A program made the position numbers and the translations under genes. The notes under the pieces were generated by a model. That model was not told where the DNA came from, did no database searches, and was given only the letters and a program-made list of their open reading frames with translations. A DNA stretch of 64,000 nt from Heligmosomoides polygyrus polygyrus (taxonomy: Eukaryota; Nematoda; Chromadorea; Rhabditida; Heligmosomidae), in assembly GCA_947396885.1 (NCBI GenBank), contig OX377202.1, forward strand, positions 79,890,643 to 79,954,642, written 5' to 3'. This document shows positions 1 through 11,100 of this stretch, in pieces (within the stretch, counting starts at the first letter, position 1; every line of letters starts with the position of its first letter).

Positions 1-387
1 GTGCCGAACATGTCGGCAACCGTGCATGGCGAGCCGCAGACGTGCCGAACATGTCGGCAACCGTGCATGGCGAGCCGCAGACGTGCCGAACATGTCGGCA
101 ACCGTGCATGGCGAGCCGTAGACGTGCCGAACATGTCGGCAACCATGCATGGCGAGCCGTAGACGTGCCGAACATGTCGGCAACCGTGCATGGCGAGCCG
201 CAGACGTGCCGAACACGTCGGCAACCTTGCATGGCGAGCCGTAGACGTGCCGAACACGTCGGCAACCGTGCATGGCGAGCCGTAGACGTGCCGAACACGT
301 CGGCAACCGTGCATGGCGAGCCGTAGACGTGCCGAACACGTCGGCAACCGTGCGTGGCGAGCCGCAGACGTGCCGAACACGTCGGCG
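1..387. repeat. 41-bp tandem satellite, about 9.4 copies
   Basis: A unit starting GTGCCGAACA and containing GTGCATGGCGAGCCG recurs every 41 bp at 1, 42, 83, 124, 165, 206, 247, 288, 329 and 370, the last copy partial. Copies differ by single bases. The first five carry ACATGTCGG and the later ones ACACGTCGG, a block switch between copies 5 and 6. The array runs off the left edge, so its full length is unknown. Because 41 is not a multiple of three, the open frame through it only cycles through the three phases and is not evidence of coding. Confidence 0.95.
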
Positions 388-700
388 GCGCGAAACTTCG
401 GCCCCGGGGAATCGAGGTCGCTGAACACGAATCTGAAGTCGACCAATCGATATCGATCGATATTATCGATTTTTTGAGGATGGCGCTCAAGTGGCCCGAA
501 ACTTCGGCTCTGGGGTAATCGAGATCGCTGAACACGAATCTGACGTCGGATCAATCGATCCATCTCGATTAACATAAAAGTCAGAAGGCCTAGGGAAGAA
601 TAGGAAACCCGTAGCGGCCATGGCGTCCTATTGTCGGGGTTTGGGGGCGAAGCCCCCAACTAGTCGTAGGCGGCCGCTAGGCCGACGTACGACTGGTATT
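388..700. repeat. Duplicated about 107-bp unit followed by GC hairpins (possible Helitron-like end)
   Basis: Two diverged copies of a unit starting CGAAACTTCGG lie about 107 bp apart (from about 390 and about 497). Both contain CGCTGAACACGAATCTGA. Further right, bases 41-48 of line 601 (641-648) pair with 652-659 to make a hairpin with a GAA loop, followed directly by CTAG (660-663) and T. A hairpin before CTRR|T is the 3' signature of Helitrons, but here the hairpin touches the CTAG instead of lying about 10 nt upstream. A second small inverted repeat, TCGTA/TACGA, follows at 664-692. The Helitron reading is a weak inference; the duplication and hairpins are direct observations. 700-935 holds nothing I recognise. 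Confidence 0.45.
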
Positions 701-935
701 AACATAATGATGCAGCTTTCTTATTGTTGAAGCCGCCACTGATCCTTGCTGGGTATACGTCCGTCATCTTTTTTTCTTTTTGTTTTTTTTTTCGTGTCTA
801 TTCGTTTATTCGTTTCGTGGTCGTCCGCGAAACGAATAAACGTGAGCGTCTCTTAGTGCCTCTGGGTGAAATGGGTAACCCTCCTAGGTTCTGTTTATAC
901 TGGGTCGTCGAGCGACGTGATTCGGTGTATAGTGG

Positions 936-2589
936 GATCCTCACGCTTCACCACTTGTCGAGTTAGTTGGGAGGCAGTCGTTAGTCCCGACTCGGATGCG
1001 CACTGACGATGCCGACAGTGCCTCCGGAGCCAATTAGCGTCGACTCGCACCGTGCCACCCGCCGCTTCACGACGATCTCCAAGGCAGTCCTCGCAGCCGT
1101 GCGATGGTGACCTAGCCGAGCATGGGATCCTGCAGATCGAGCGCGACCCCACTGGCGACGAACTTTACAGATCGACCAGATTTAAATTACAGTGGATAAC
1201 TTATTTAGAGGGTTTACAAAGGCAGCGTTAAGAGTCGCACTGGTGCGAGACCTACACACTTTCATATCAGAATTTCGAGCTCTATCTGATGGACTCTACA
1301 AGAAAGCTTACAAATTACTCTGTAGAGATATTTTGATGCAAGCTTTGAGCAAAAGGCTTCACAAACAATTAAGCAAGGATTTTGTATACTTTGTTGTCTA
1401 AATTTTATGCTCTATCTGTTGGGCTGTACAACAATGCTTAAAAATTCCCCTGTGGAGATATTTTGCAGGCGTCCGGATAAAGACTGCACGAGCAATGCAA
1501 AACAAATTTTGTCCAGGACATAGACTTGTTGGCGAAATGTTTACTGATGCTTAAAATAAAGGTGCTCCTCCTTAGAAGTTTTTCTTCAATCATGAAGGAT
1601 GCAACTTTATTCTACTGGCATGACACTGGAAGAACAATTTGACATGTTGTGTGATAAAATTCAATTACCATGAATTTTTACTCTTACCTATTCAGTCTTA
1701 GTCTCGAGAAATACCGTGCTAGGTATCACAAAGGTTCGTAAAGATGTCGAGGATCTTAGAAAAACCTGAGAAATATTATGAAAAAACTAGAACAGGTTCT
1801 GCTAGGAAGGATCTTTACTAAATAGATTGTTCGCGCAGTCCTTATCCAGAGGTCTGCGTCAAAATATCTCCACAGGAAATTTTCAAGCATTCTTGTACAG
1901 CCCAACAGACAGAGCTTAAAATTCTGATAATAAACTATACAAAATCTGTGCCTAGTTGTTCGTGAAGTCTTTGGCTCGAAGGCTGCGTCAAAATACCTTT
2001 ACAGAGTAATTTGTAAGCTTTCTTGTAGAGCCCATCAGATAGAGCTCGAAATTCTGATATGAAAGTGTGTAGGCCTTGCACCAGTACGACTCTTTACGGT
2101 GCCTTTGTAAAACCTCTAAATAAGTTATCTACTGTAATTGTAAATCTGGTCGATCTGTAAAGTTCGTCGTCAGTGGTGCCGCGGTCGACTGCAGGCTCCC
2201 GTGCTCGGCTAGGTCACCATCGCACACGGCGAGGGCTGCCTTGGAGATCGTCGCGAAGCGGCAGATGGCACGGTGCGGGTCGACGCTAATTGGCTCCGTA
2301 GGCACTGTCGGCGTCGTCAGTGCGCATCCGAGTCGGGACTAACGACTACCACCCAGTTAGTTAGGAAGTGAGCCTAGGCGAATTGAAATGGAGTATCACA
2401 CATCATTTGTCTCAAGAATTGGACTTGCTAGGCAGTTTTTGGTTAGAAAGTGACCCTAGATGAATGTTTCGAGTATCGATCCACCTAGCAAGTCGAATTC
2501 TGGAGATAAATGATGTGTGATACTTCATTTCAATTCATTTAGGGTCACTTCCTAACTAACTGGACATGTGATGAAGCGTGAGGAGCTAA
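936..2589. mobile_element. 1.65-kb fold-back (long inverted repeat) element
   Basis: The left arm (about 936-1497) recurs as an imperfect reverse complement in the right arm (about 1824-2589), with a spacer of about 325 bp. Matching landmarks are CTCACGCTTCA at the outer left against TGAAGCGTGAGG at the outer right, GTCCCGACTCGGATGCGCA near 985 against its complement near 2330, and AGTGGATAACTTATTTAGAG near 1192 against its complement near 2115. Each arm contains an internal about 130-bp direct duplication (GCTCTATCTG at about 1279 and 1409). No transposase is visible, so this looks like a non-autonomous fold-back element or an inverted duplication. Short ORFs across it are not conserved between the arms. 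Confidence 0.85.
2355..2562. mobile_element. Nested 208-bp fold-back inside the right arm
   Basis: AGTTAGTTAGGAAGTGA at 2355 is answered by the complementary TCACTTCCTAACTAACT ending near 2562. The arms are about 83 bp (2355-2437 and 2480-2562) around a loop of about 42 bp. The flanking sequence ...ACGACTACCACCC and GGACATGTGATGAAGCG matches the uninterrupted left arm of the larger element once this segment is removed, so it is a later insertion into the right arm only. Confidence 0.75.
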
Positions 2590-3026
2590 GAGGGCGCCCG
2601 AAAGATTCCACGTACGATCTTTACGCTGAGGGCGCAGACATCATCGATCAGCAGTCGGTTGCGTTCTATTATGCTTTTCTTGTTTGTTCCTGTGCTGCCG
2701 ATTTTTGCTGATTCTAGAGTGTAAGTAGGCGCAAATAGGGCCGGCGTATGGGTCACCCCTACTAAGTGGTTGTACACCTTGGTGTGAAGGCACGTGTATG
2801 TGTAAGAAGAAAATTCATCGGAATCGTCATCATGGAATCGTAATGAAAGCGTGGATTTGTCGCCAATTATGATTTACAGCTTTTCAGTGTATCTGTTATT
2901 TTTGGAAAATGTGTTTTTGCAGGCCCACATCTGCTTTTCCATTGTTCTGTTTTCGTGAGAATGCCTTTAAATAACATGTCGTGTTTGAGATTAACTTTAT
3001 TTCTGTACTTGCTTTACGAGGGTCAT
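2590..3026. other. No recognisable content
   Basis: Non-repetitive sequence with only short ORFs. I see no exon structure with matching splice sites and no terminal repeats. Confidence 0.5.
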
Positions 3027-3149
3027 TAGAAGCCGTAGAATATCTACAATTTCAACTAAAGTATTCTTTATTGATAAATTTTGTGGCTAGAAGCCGTAGA
3101 ATGTTTACAATTTCAACCAAAGTATTCGCTATTGATAAATTTTGTGGCA
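3027..3149. repeat. 61-bp tandem duplication
   Basis: TAGAAGCCGTAGAAT begins at 3027 and again at 3088. The two 61-bp units differ at a handful of positions (for example ATATCTAC against ATGTTTAC). Confidence 0.9.
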
Positions 3150-3329
3150 CTATGTCAGTTGTGCGTAACGGTCGGAATTCATTAAGATTAGAAGAGTTTG
3201 GATTTGAAAATTGAAGACACGATCTTACAGAAGAAATTAGAAAAGGCATTTAGCCTAGGGCTTAATTTGACTTTCAACTCAAATACATCTGTCGTATAGT
3301 TCGGACCGAATCGAATAATTTTGAACGAA

Positions 3330-3490
3330 TATTCGAATATTCATTATTCGAATATTCGGTGAGGCCCAAAATTCGAAAATATTCATTATTCGAATATTCG
3401 ATCAGGCCCAAAATTCGAAAATATTCATTATTCGAATATTCGGTTTTTCGTGAAACCGAATATATTCGATTATTCGTTTATTCGAAAAAA
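3330..3490. repeat. AT-rich 42-bp tandem repeat
   Basis: CATTATTCGAATATTCG occurs at 3342, 3384 and 3426, a 42-bp period, with AGGCCCAAAATTCGAAAATA between copies. The motif ATTCGAATATTCG is itself nearly palindromic. Confidence 0.9.
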
Positions 3491-3691
3491 TTTTGGAAGG
3501 AAACAAGTATAACACACACCCTGGAGTCCGTTCGCTAGCCTTGTTCTGCGATTGCACAAAGGACATCTCACTCGACGCCTAAGGTTACGATGAGCCGGTC
3601 CTGGTGCGGCTGCATTTTCTGGCTGGCCGAAGTGGTTGTTGAATGCTAAGGATGAAATGACAGTCCAGCAGAGCTCCAGCTATGGTGGGAA

Positions 3692-4042
3692 GTGTATTGT
3701 GTTGAGGAAGTAGTTGCAGAAGAATTAAGAAATCAAAGGAATTTGAGCCCATTAGCTGATTATCTTTTTGAAACGTTCTACCGAGTCTGCTCATACGTGT
3801 TAGACATAGACAGCCTTCGAACACTCGAAAAACCGTCAGCGGATGAGACAGGAATCAGTGTGAACACCTATATTTGTATTAATGGGGGAAGGGTGCACCA
3901 GGTAACAGTAATATTTGGAGATAGGATGTGCAATTCGAGTTTCCAGAGGGCCGACAACATACCGAACATCCCTGGAATAAAAGCCGCATGTAGCGAGGTG
4001 GAAGGAGGCGCCGGCTATCGCATGAATTACATCACAGTGTGA
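3692..4042 (+). pseudogene. Dispersed coding-like fragment (related copy at 21.1 kb)
   Basis: An uninterrupted frame of 116 codons whose central part has a diverged partner at about 21115-21330. Shared landmarks are AAAA..TCAGCGGAT, CACCTATATTTG and TTTC.TGGAATAAA, in the same order. The partner has stops in the matching frame, so at least that copy is dead. A consensus-like donor (CACAG|GTAAGC) lies at about 4064, which would fit a captured exon. I do not recognise the protein. It may be an exon of an unknown gene, a processed fragment or part of a repeat family; the existence of a degenerate second copy favours the last two. Confidence 0.35.
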
Positions 4043-4064
4043 TTCAAAATTTGGGATTCACACA

Positions 4065-5177
4065 GGTAAGCCTGCTCCTCCATTGCTCCTGAAGCGGTGG
4101 TTTGGTACCAAACTCGCCGCGGAAGCAAAAACACTGATTCTTCAGTCGGCTGACCATCGCAAGAATGAGCTTAATATCCATCAGAATTGGCTTCACAATA
4201 GCCCACGCAAGTGAAATGCGTAACTAGTTTGGTCAATCTTCGTTTCAGATGCATAGTATACATCTTTATGTCGGCAATCGGCATCTGCTGATACGCATCT
4301 CTGGGAGTTCCTTAGCGACCTGTTATCCTTTCCTTCTAGGACCATTAGATCGTAACCGAAATCAACTGTTGTCGTTGAGTCGAATTATTGCCATTGTGGC
4401 AGACTGTACGCTCTACAGCGACAGTGCTGTTCGCAGGGAATTTGCAGTGCGGCAAACCTGACGCCGCAACGCGACGCAGCGACGTCGTGGCGCGGCAGCC
4501 GCTGGTGCCGAATAATTGCGACCTTCCCATTGGGGGAGACTCGGGTAGATGGACATGCGGCCCTGATATCCGCCGTTTATAATCTTGTGATGATAAGGAG
4601 CCATCGTCGCTGTTGGCGATAGCTCTACCATAGTCCACCATGGACGGTGTGCTGATATTGCGAGGATTTAAAGGGCTGGACGCGCGCCAATCGAACTCAA
4701 GGTTACGGTGGCAACAAATTCTGGTTGATTTCCATAATTCAGCCTATGTCCCTCTAAGCTACGGTGCTTTCGTGTTTAATACAAGGGTATAGATGAGAAC
4801 ATGGAATTGTGCGGAATTTGTGAAATCATTTTAAGACGACACTCCGGAGCGACTTAGCTCCGATTTCGTAAATACATCTCAGTTGACTTCCACGTGAAAT
4901 TATAAATGTTGTGCGTGAGAGTACATGGATTTATTCTGTCCTAGTGGGTGAGTACTCATGGTGCTTTGCATCTTCATACCTTACCTCGAGTTTAAGCCAC
5001 CCTGACTAGGATAAATCCGAAAACACTCCTTCCCCGAAGTGTCCTCGTTCCATAGACATCAAAAACTACGTGTGTTAGGATGTGTGCGATTGCTTGCTTA
5101 CGATTTTTGGCTGTTCCACTCCCCGTTGTGCGTCCGAGAAGTGCAAGTACCTGTGAATACATCAATCTGTTGCAGGT
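4065..5177. other. Intergenic, nothing supported
   Basis: About 1.1 kb upstream of the zinc-finger gene. A GC-rich patch at 4400-4520 (ACGCGACGCAGCGACGTCG) resembles the interior of the small MITE at 33.5 kb but has no clear terminal repeats. The proximal promoter should lie here; no defined motif was recognised. Confidence 0.4.
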
Positions 5178-8100
5178 ATGGAAGCGGGAGAGACGTCGGA
5201 GCCGACGACGTCATTGTGCTCATTTGGCGGTTCGGTCCTTTTCAATGACGAGGGCTTCGAGATCTTTGAAGAGGCTGGTAAGCATATTGGTGATGTTACA
5301 ACATTACTGTTAGTAATGGAGTGGGGACGGGGGTGTTACGGGAGAGAAAGCCGATACCAATATGCCAATTTAGTGTGTTTTGTCTTTGTACAATAGCCTC
5401 CACTAGTTTTCACGCCGCTGTCACGCAAACAGAGTGTAGTCCTCCTCCAAGTCATTTTAGGTAATTAGCATCACACAGTACGGTTTACGTGCTTTCTTCC
5501 GCTCAAGTGGAGGAGAGCACATAGCTAGACAAGTGAAGGAACTCCGAGGTCTGGATGTTCTAACTTACCCGTTTTAAGATGCCTTGCCGGTGCGAAGAAG
5601 CCACCAGCCCGCTAAGGCTAAGTACTTTATTTTGCTTCACATCGCATAATTTTGTGTCAGCCGGAGCGTATGAACTAAGCTAGTCTCTCTATGAAGTGAC
5701 CTTAGAGGTCGCTCAGGCCTAGCCAGCTTGTTACCTCATAGTCATACCATTAATGTTAGCTTCTGCATGTCTTAAAAATTGTCTGTGTTTGGAGATCACC
5801 TACAACCTTTCGCTCTTTAACGTTTGCAGAGTTAAAAATAAGCCACTATGCGAGGGAAACACATAACCTAATCTTAGAGAGGATCACGTGTTGTAAGTTC
5901 TTACCCGAATACCGCCGTTCGCTAGATGCTCTTAACAGCGCAAGGGGAAGAACTCGGGAATTGCTCGTCGACGAGGAGCCTGCGTAATCGTAGTTACCAT
6001 CTTCTGGCGGCGCTGTGAGTTCATCATGGAAAGAACCTTTTTAATCTATTTAAAACAACATATGCACTATATTAGGGTGATTCATATGTTCTTCCGATTT
6101 TTTGATATACTTTTCAAGTGTTTGTATATTTTGGTCAAACTAAACTTACTCATCGAAATATCGCCTATTTTTGTGGTGACTGTCCTCCATCGTTCCGGCA
6201 GGGAATGAATACCGTTGCAATAGAAATCCGGGGGGTTCGGTTCGAAAAATTGCCAAAGATCGAACCTGATACTGGTACTAACTTGGTACGACCGCTTAGC
6301 GATGTTCGGGCTCAAGCTAAACGTCAAAAAATCTGAGTACTTGACGACAGACGTAAACGAAGCCGGGTCCATTGAGATCAATGGCACTGCGCTAGTACGA
6401 ACGACAATCTTCAAGTACCTTGGATCTGCAATTGCGTCTGATGGTAGTCTGACGTTCGAGGTGAACTCGCGCGTGAGCGCAGCGTGGTCCAAATGGCGCT
6501 CGATGACAGGCGTTTTATGCGACAGGAAGATACCGGAACGTCTTAAATCGAAGATCTATAGAACCATCGTCCGACCAGTAGCGATGTATGGAGCTGAGTG
6601 CTGGCCTGCAACCAAGGAGGTTGAGACTCGCCTCAGCATAATGGAAATGAAAATGCTGCGATGGACGGCTGGTGTTACGCGTCTGGGCCGTATTCGCAAC
6701 GATGAAATACGCCAGAGGTTTGGTGTCGCTCCAATTGCTGACAAGTTACGTGAAGCTCGCCTTCGGTGGTATGGCCACGTTCTTCGAGCTAGTGGTGACA
6801 CTGTTAGGAAGATTGGCCTTAACATAGATGTGCCTGGAAAGGGCGGCCGAAGCAGTGTTCAGCCGTCAGCAATTCTCAAAGGTGATCTGCATTAGGATGG
6901 GAAGTGATTCCCCACCAACCATATTCACCACACCTTGTCCCAACTGACTACCATTTGTTCCGATTGCTAGCTCACTTTCTGGAAGGAAAACGATACGATG
7001 ATCAAGCGGCGCTCGAATCCGACCTTCGTCGCTTTTTCGAATCGAAACCCCCGGATTTCTTTCGCCACGACATCCATTCCGTGCTGTAGCGATGGAGGAC
7101 AGTCATCGACAAAGATGGACGATATTTCGATGTGAGGTTGGTTTGTCAAAATATACAAAAAATTGAAAAATATCAAAAATCGCAAGAACATATGAATCAC
7201 CTTTAATATAATAGAAGGTGAGGAAACGTCATTCTAGCAAACTACTAAGCTTTCTACTCAGCTTGTTCCAGCTCTTACACACCACCCTAATCCAGGACCT
7301 GATTTAGATGGTGGAGCAGGTTCCGTCGGAAGTGTTATCGAGTTGGCGGGGGAAGGGCTGCCTCCTTCACCACCGGGAAAGCAACCGTGGCAGTTCATTA
7401 ACGGAATGCGCGCTATAGAAATGGTCGAGTCGAAGTGCTACAGGTGAGCTTGCTTCCATCTTATCATATACTACGCTAGTTTCCCGTGCACCTCTTCAAC
7501 GTTCGCTCGTATTTTACCCAGCGGTGACTACCGCAGACAACGGCAGACTTTGGCGCAGGTTTAAGGCCTTTGTTATAACACCACTCACCCCGAGCGATGG
7601 TATAACAAAATACTAAAGGGATAACTCGTCTCCCGCCTACTTATTAACGTTCAAAGGATTTGGGCGAAACTTTTAAAATGAGAAAATCATGGAGGTATAC
7701 AGATGCATTGTAATTGTAGAACGACATTTAGGAAAGAGCTGACGGTTATTGAAAAAATGCAAGGCGGGACAATATATTGGAACCGAGTGAATCATTTTCG
7801 GATATTCCGATCAGAATCATTTAAAAATCCAAGGCCTACAAAATCACCCTTATCCGAATCATCCAATTATCCGAAGTCTTTCGATCGGATCCAATGTATA
7901 GTGGCCATCCCTTACATCGAGGCTTTCACTATGTTTAATTATTGTGTAGTTTTTTTTTGGTTAATTCAGTAGTGGTCAGACGTAATGTCACATGGAGTAC
8001 TGATGTTTTTGTTTCAACCAAGGCAAGTTGTCATTCGTTTATTCTGCTAGGTCAGGGCTGCTTTGGATGCTGGGAAGCGAACACCGGATTAGAGAGAACG

Positions 8101-11100
8101 AATAACTGACCATCACCAAAGAGCTTCTCCCTTTCTTGATCCCTGCAGACTTCTATCTGTTTTCAAATCTAGAACGTCACTCGCCAGATTACTAGACTAC
8201 CATCTCAGCTTATGTGGTCTCTGCATGTATTTTTGTCTTTCCATGGCATTTAGTAAATGTGCTTACTGAATTTTGAAAAGTCTCTATACTTGCTTCTCGA
8301 TGTGGTCATTTGAATTGCCCATCAGGATTGTTAGCGACTTTCATCGAGACTGATGTTTCGGCGACTTCACTCCTCGGAACCTAGAAAAGTCGGAAGCATT
8401 CACAGCACTACTCGCATTTCATCCTATAGAAAAAGGGAACTTGGGACGATACAGACAAAGAAGCTCCGCAACAGTTTGGTAGTTTCTGTACTGTGTGCGA
8501 GAGGGCATTCTAGTCAGTTGGTTCACCTTTGCCTGCGTTAAGTGGCATTGGGGTGAGGATCACCTTGCAATGCTTCATGAATGACATGGAATTTTTATAC
8601 TGCGCTGTTTTGCCGTAGTGTTCCTTTGAGCCATACTGTACCACTTCTGGCGGAGGTAAACATTCATGTCTTCCGGAGTGCGTGCATAGTTACTGAATAA
8701 AAAGTGGCCTCTTGGGGCTACTTGTCACGCTTTTGCCTTTCCCTTTCAAGGCCCTGACGATGGCGAAAAGATGAAACGTTGACCAAATAACTACCTGACA
8801 TCTAGGATTTCGCGTTGTTTAGGTTGGAACCATTTTACGCCACCACGCCGAGATTTTGTGACAGTCGAGTATGGACGACTATTCTGATCTTTTAACCAAT
8901 TTCTATCTTCACTAATTCCCTGTGTTTATGCCATTTATAGCTTATAGGTGGCTTGTTTCAGTGTTAGGAACTTAACTAATTTCACGATTCTTCTGACCCA
9001 TTTACGAGTCTACTTGTGAATAAGTTTGAAATTGAAGGAAGGTGAATGAACTGATCCTGAACCATTGTGATGATAAGTGATCGAATGGGCGAGTTACCAA
9101 AACTCCCAGCTCATTACTACCTGTGTAGGATCTGCGTCCACTTCATAGCTCCGTCAACTGGTATAGGAACTGTTTGGAATAGTTAATGTTGTTTATACGT
9201 AACAGCGCTTCGTATGTTGTATTCTATTCACCATCTACGACCGCTGATACTTTAATTTCAAAGAAGTCCACATTCCGCTGCGAATCTCAATTTCAGGACA
9301 CCTCATGGTTTTCAAAAAGAGGCCACCTTTCCATGTCAACCTCTCTTTGAAGATCCTCCAAACTCGAGTCTTAGTGGTGAGAATACTTTCCCTTTGTTAG
9401 TTTAAATCCACAAACGGTGTTAATAATATATCACTGTTGCAGACAGTGGCATACTCAGCAGTGGTCCTCCTCAGGATGAAGCGCAGGTAAATAATGGTTG
9501 TTTATGCGCAAATTTTTACTCAATGTCACTGCCCCTTGATAGAGCTCGGCAGGAACCAGTCGGCGTGAACCTCTCGATCGATTCACCTTAATGATTGGTG
9601 AGAACATCCTCCACTTCAAGATAGTCAAAACTCGAGCGCAACAATCTTATCCTGAAGGTATGCTGTTGTGAAATTTCGGAGGCTCCTCTCTTTTTGATTT
9701 TGAGTCGCAGCCCACATAAACAGCCTTTCTTTCAGTGAAGTTTCACCCTTGTCCCTTCTGCGGGAAGGTACTTCACACAAAAGTTGCTTGTGAAACCCAT
9801 ATATCAGTAAGTGAAAGTTTGTCGCCATCCTTTACTATTTCCTACCTATGCACACTTCAGGTTTATCACAACTCTTCAAAAGAGCTACGCTGTGACACCT
9901 GCGGTGCAGTGTTCTCGACGAAAGTGAGCTTGGCGTTGCATATGCGCTACCACTCAGGTGACTTATCCTTGTTTTCTTTTTTTAATGCATAGCATTCGGT
10001 GTCCTGTGTTACGACTTATATCATGTTGCTACGGTAGCTACGAAGATAAACCAAACGCAGGAAAAAATTAATTAAATACAGAGTATCTTAAAGTCCGATC
10101 CCATCTTGAATTTTTCTTTGTTTGTTTGTCCTTCGTTTTGTTCCTCTTATTTACACCTAATTACTTTCTTTTTATAGATTTCCTGTTGTATCGAGTTTAA
10201 TTACACAGCTCGCCTTTACATGTTGTGACTATAAGCGCATCGTAGAATGCATAAATGAGTTGAAAATAGATACCAGTAGCTCATTCTAGCGAAAATGTCG
10301 GTTTGAGAATTACATTTTCAGAGAAACTATGAACGATTTAATTTCGTTTCCAACACTCTAAACTCATAGACTTTTTTTTCAGCTCTGGCCTTACTACATC
10401 CCAGATTGGTATATTTGAGAATGTTCGGTAGTCCTGAGAACATCTCACTTCTGGACGTCATCGGTTGTGTTTGGGCTTTAGAAAGGGCTGGACAGCTTCT
10501 CTCTGAAGCGCTGTTTTAACGGCACTTTATTAGCCTAGGCCTCACAAGGAAAGGTTCCCAACTCATGGTGAGCTTTTGTGATGCTATTATGGCAGGATGT
10601 AGGGCCTTGTGAGTGGAGTCTAGAACCACAGTCAGTTTTTGCTGAATGCTTCTTTAAATACCTGAAAAGGGGGCCTGAAAGCGTGTGCGCAGCTATTTTC
10701 AACCCCTACGACACCCAACGAAATGTGTCTCGGTGGCGCAGCCGGTTCTTCCTGACAGTCGACATCTCCATAAATGGCGTCTAGGAAGAGTCGTTATATG
10801 ACATCCGCAACCACAATCTCTCTCCTCATCGGAGAAGAGAAATCCGGTGTAAAGGTGGAAAGTAGTGGGCCAACAACACGTTTAGGTGAGAACGACATTG
10901 CCGATATGGCCCGGTTTCATAATATTCAACCGTAAGATGAGCGTATTTGTGTGCAGTTACGGTATCGTTGGTGAAGTGGTATAATATGGTGGTGGTGCAG
11001 ATAGGCATTGTTGAAAAACTAGCACACATGAAGAGCAAATAGTGAGCCTTGGTTTGTTGTAAGCATTGGTGGTCTAAAATTGGCTCCTGTGATCATAAGA

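Noticed and set aside
42..326. 94-codon ORF with a Met/Ala/Arg-rich repeating protein
   Set aside because: It lies entirely inside the 41-bp satellite; the repeat unit is not a multiple of three, so the frame only reflects lack of stops in the unit.
1..387. Possible CRISPR array because of regular spacing
   Set aside because: The whole 41-bp unit is conserved, with no unique spacers, and the window is eukaryotic.
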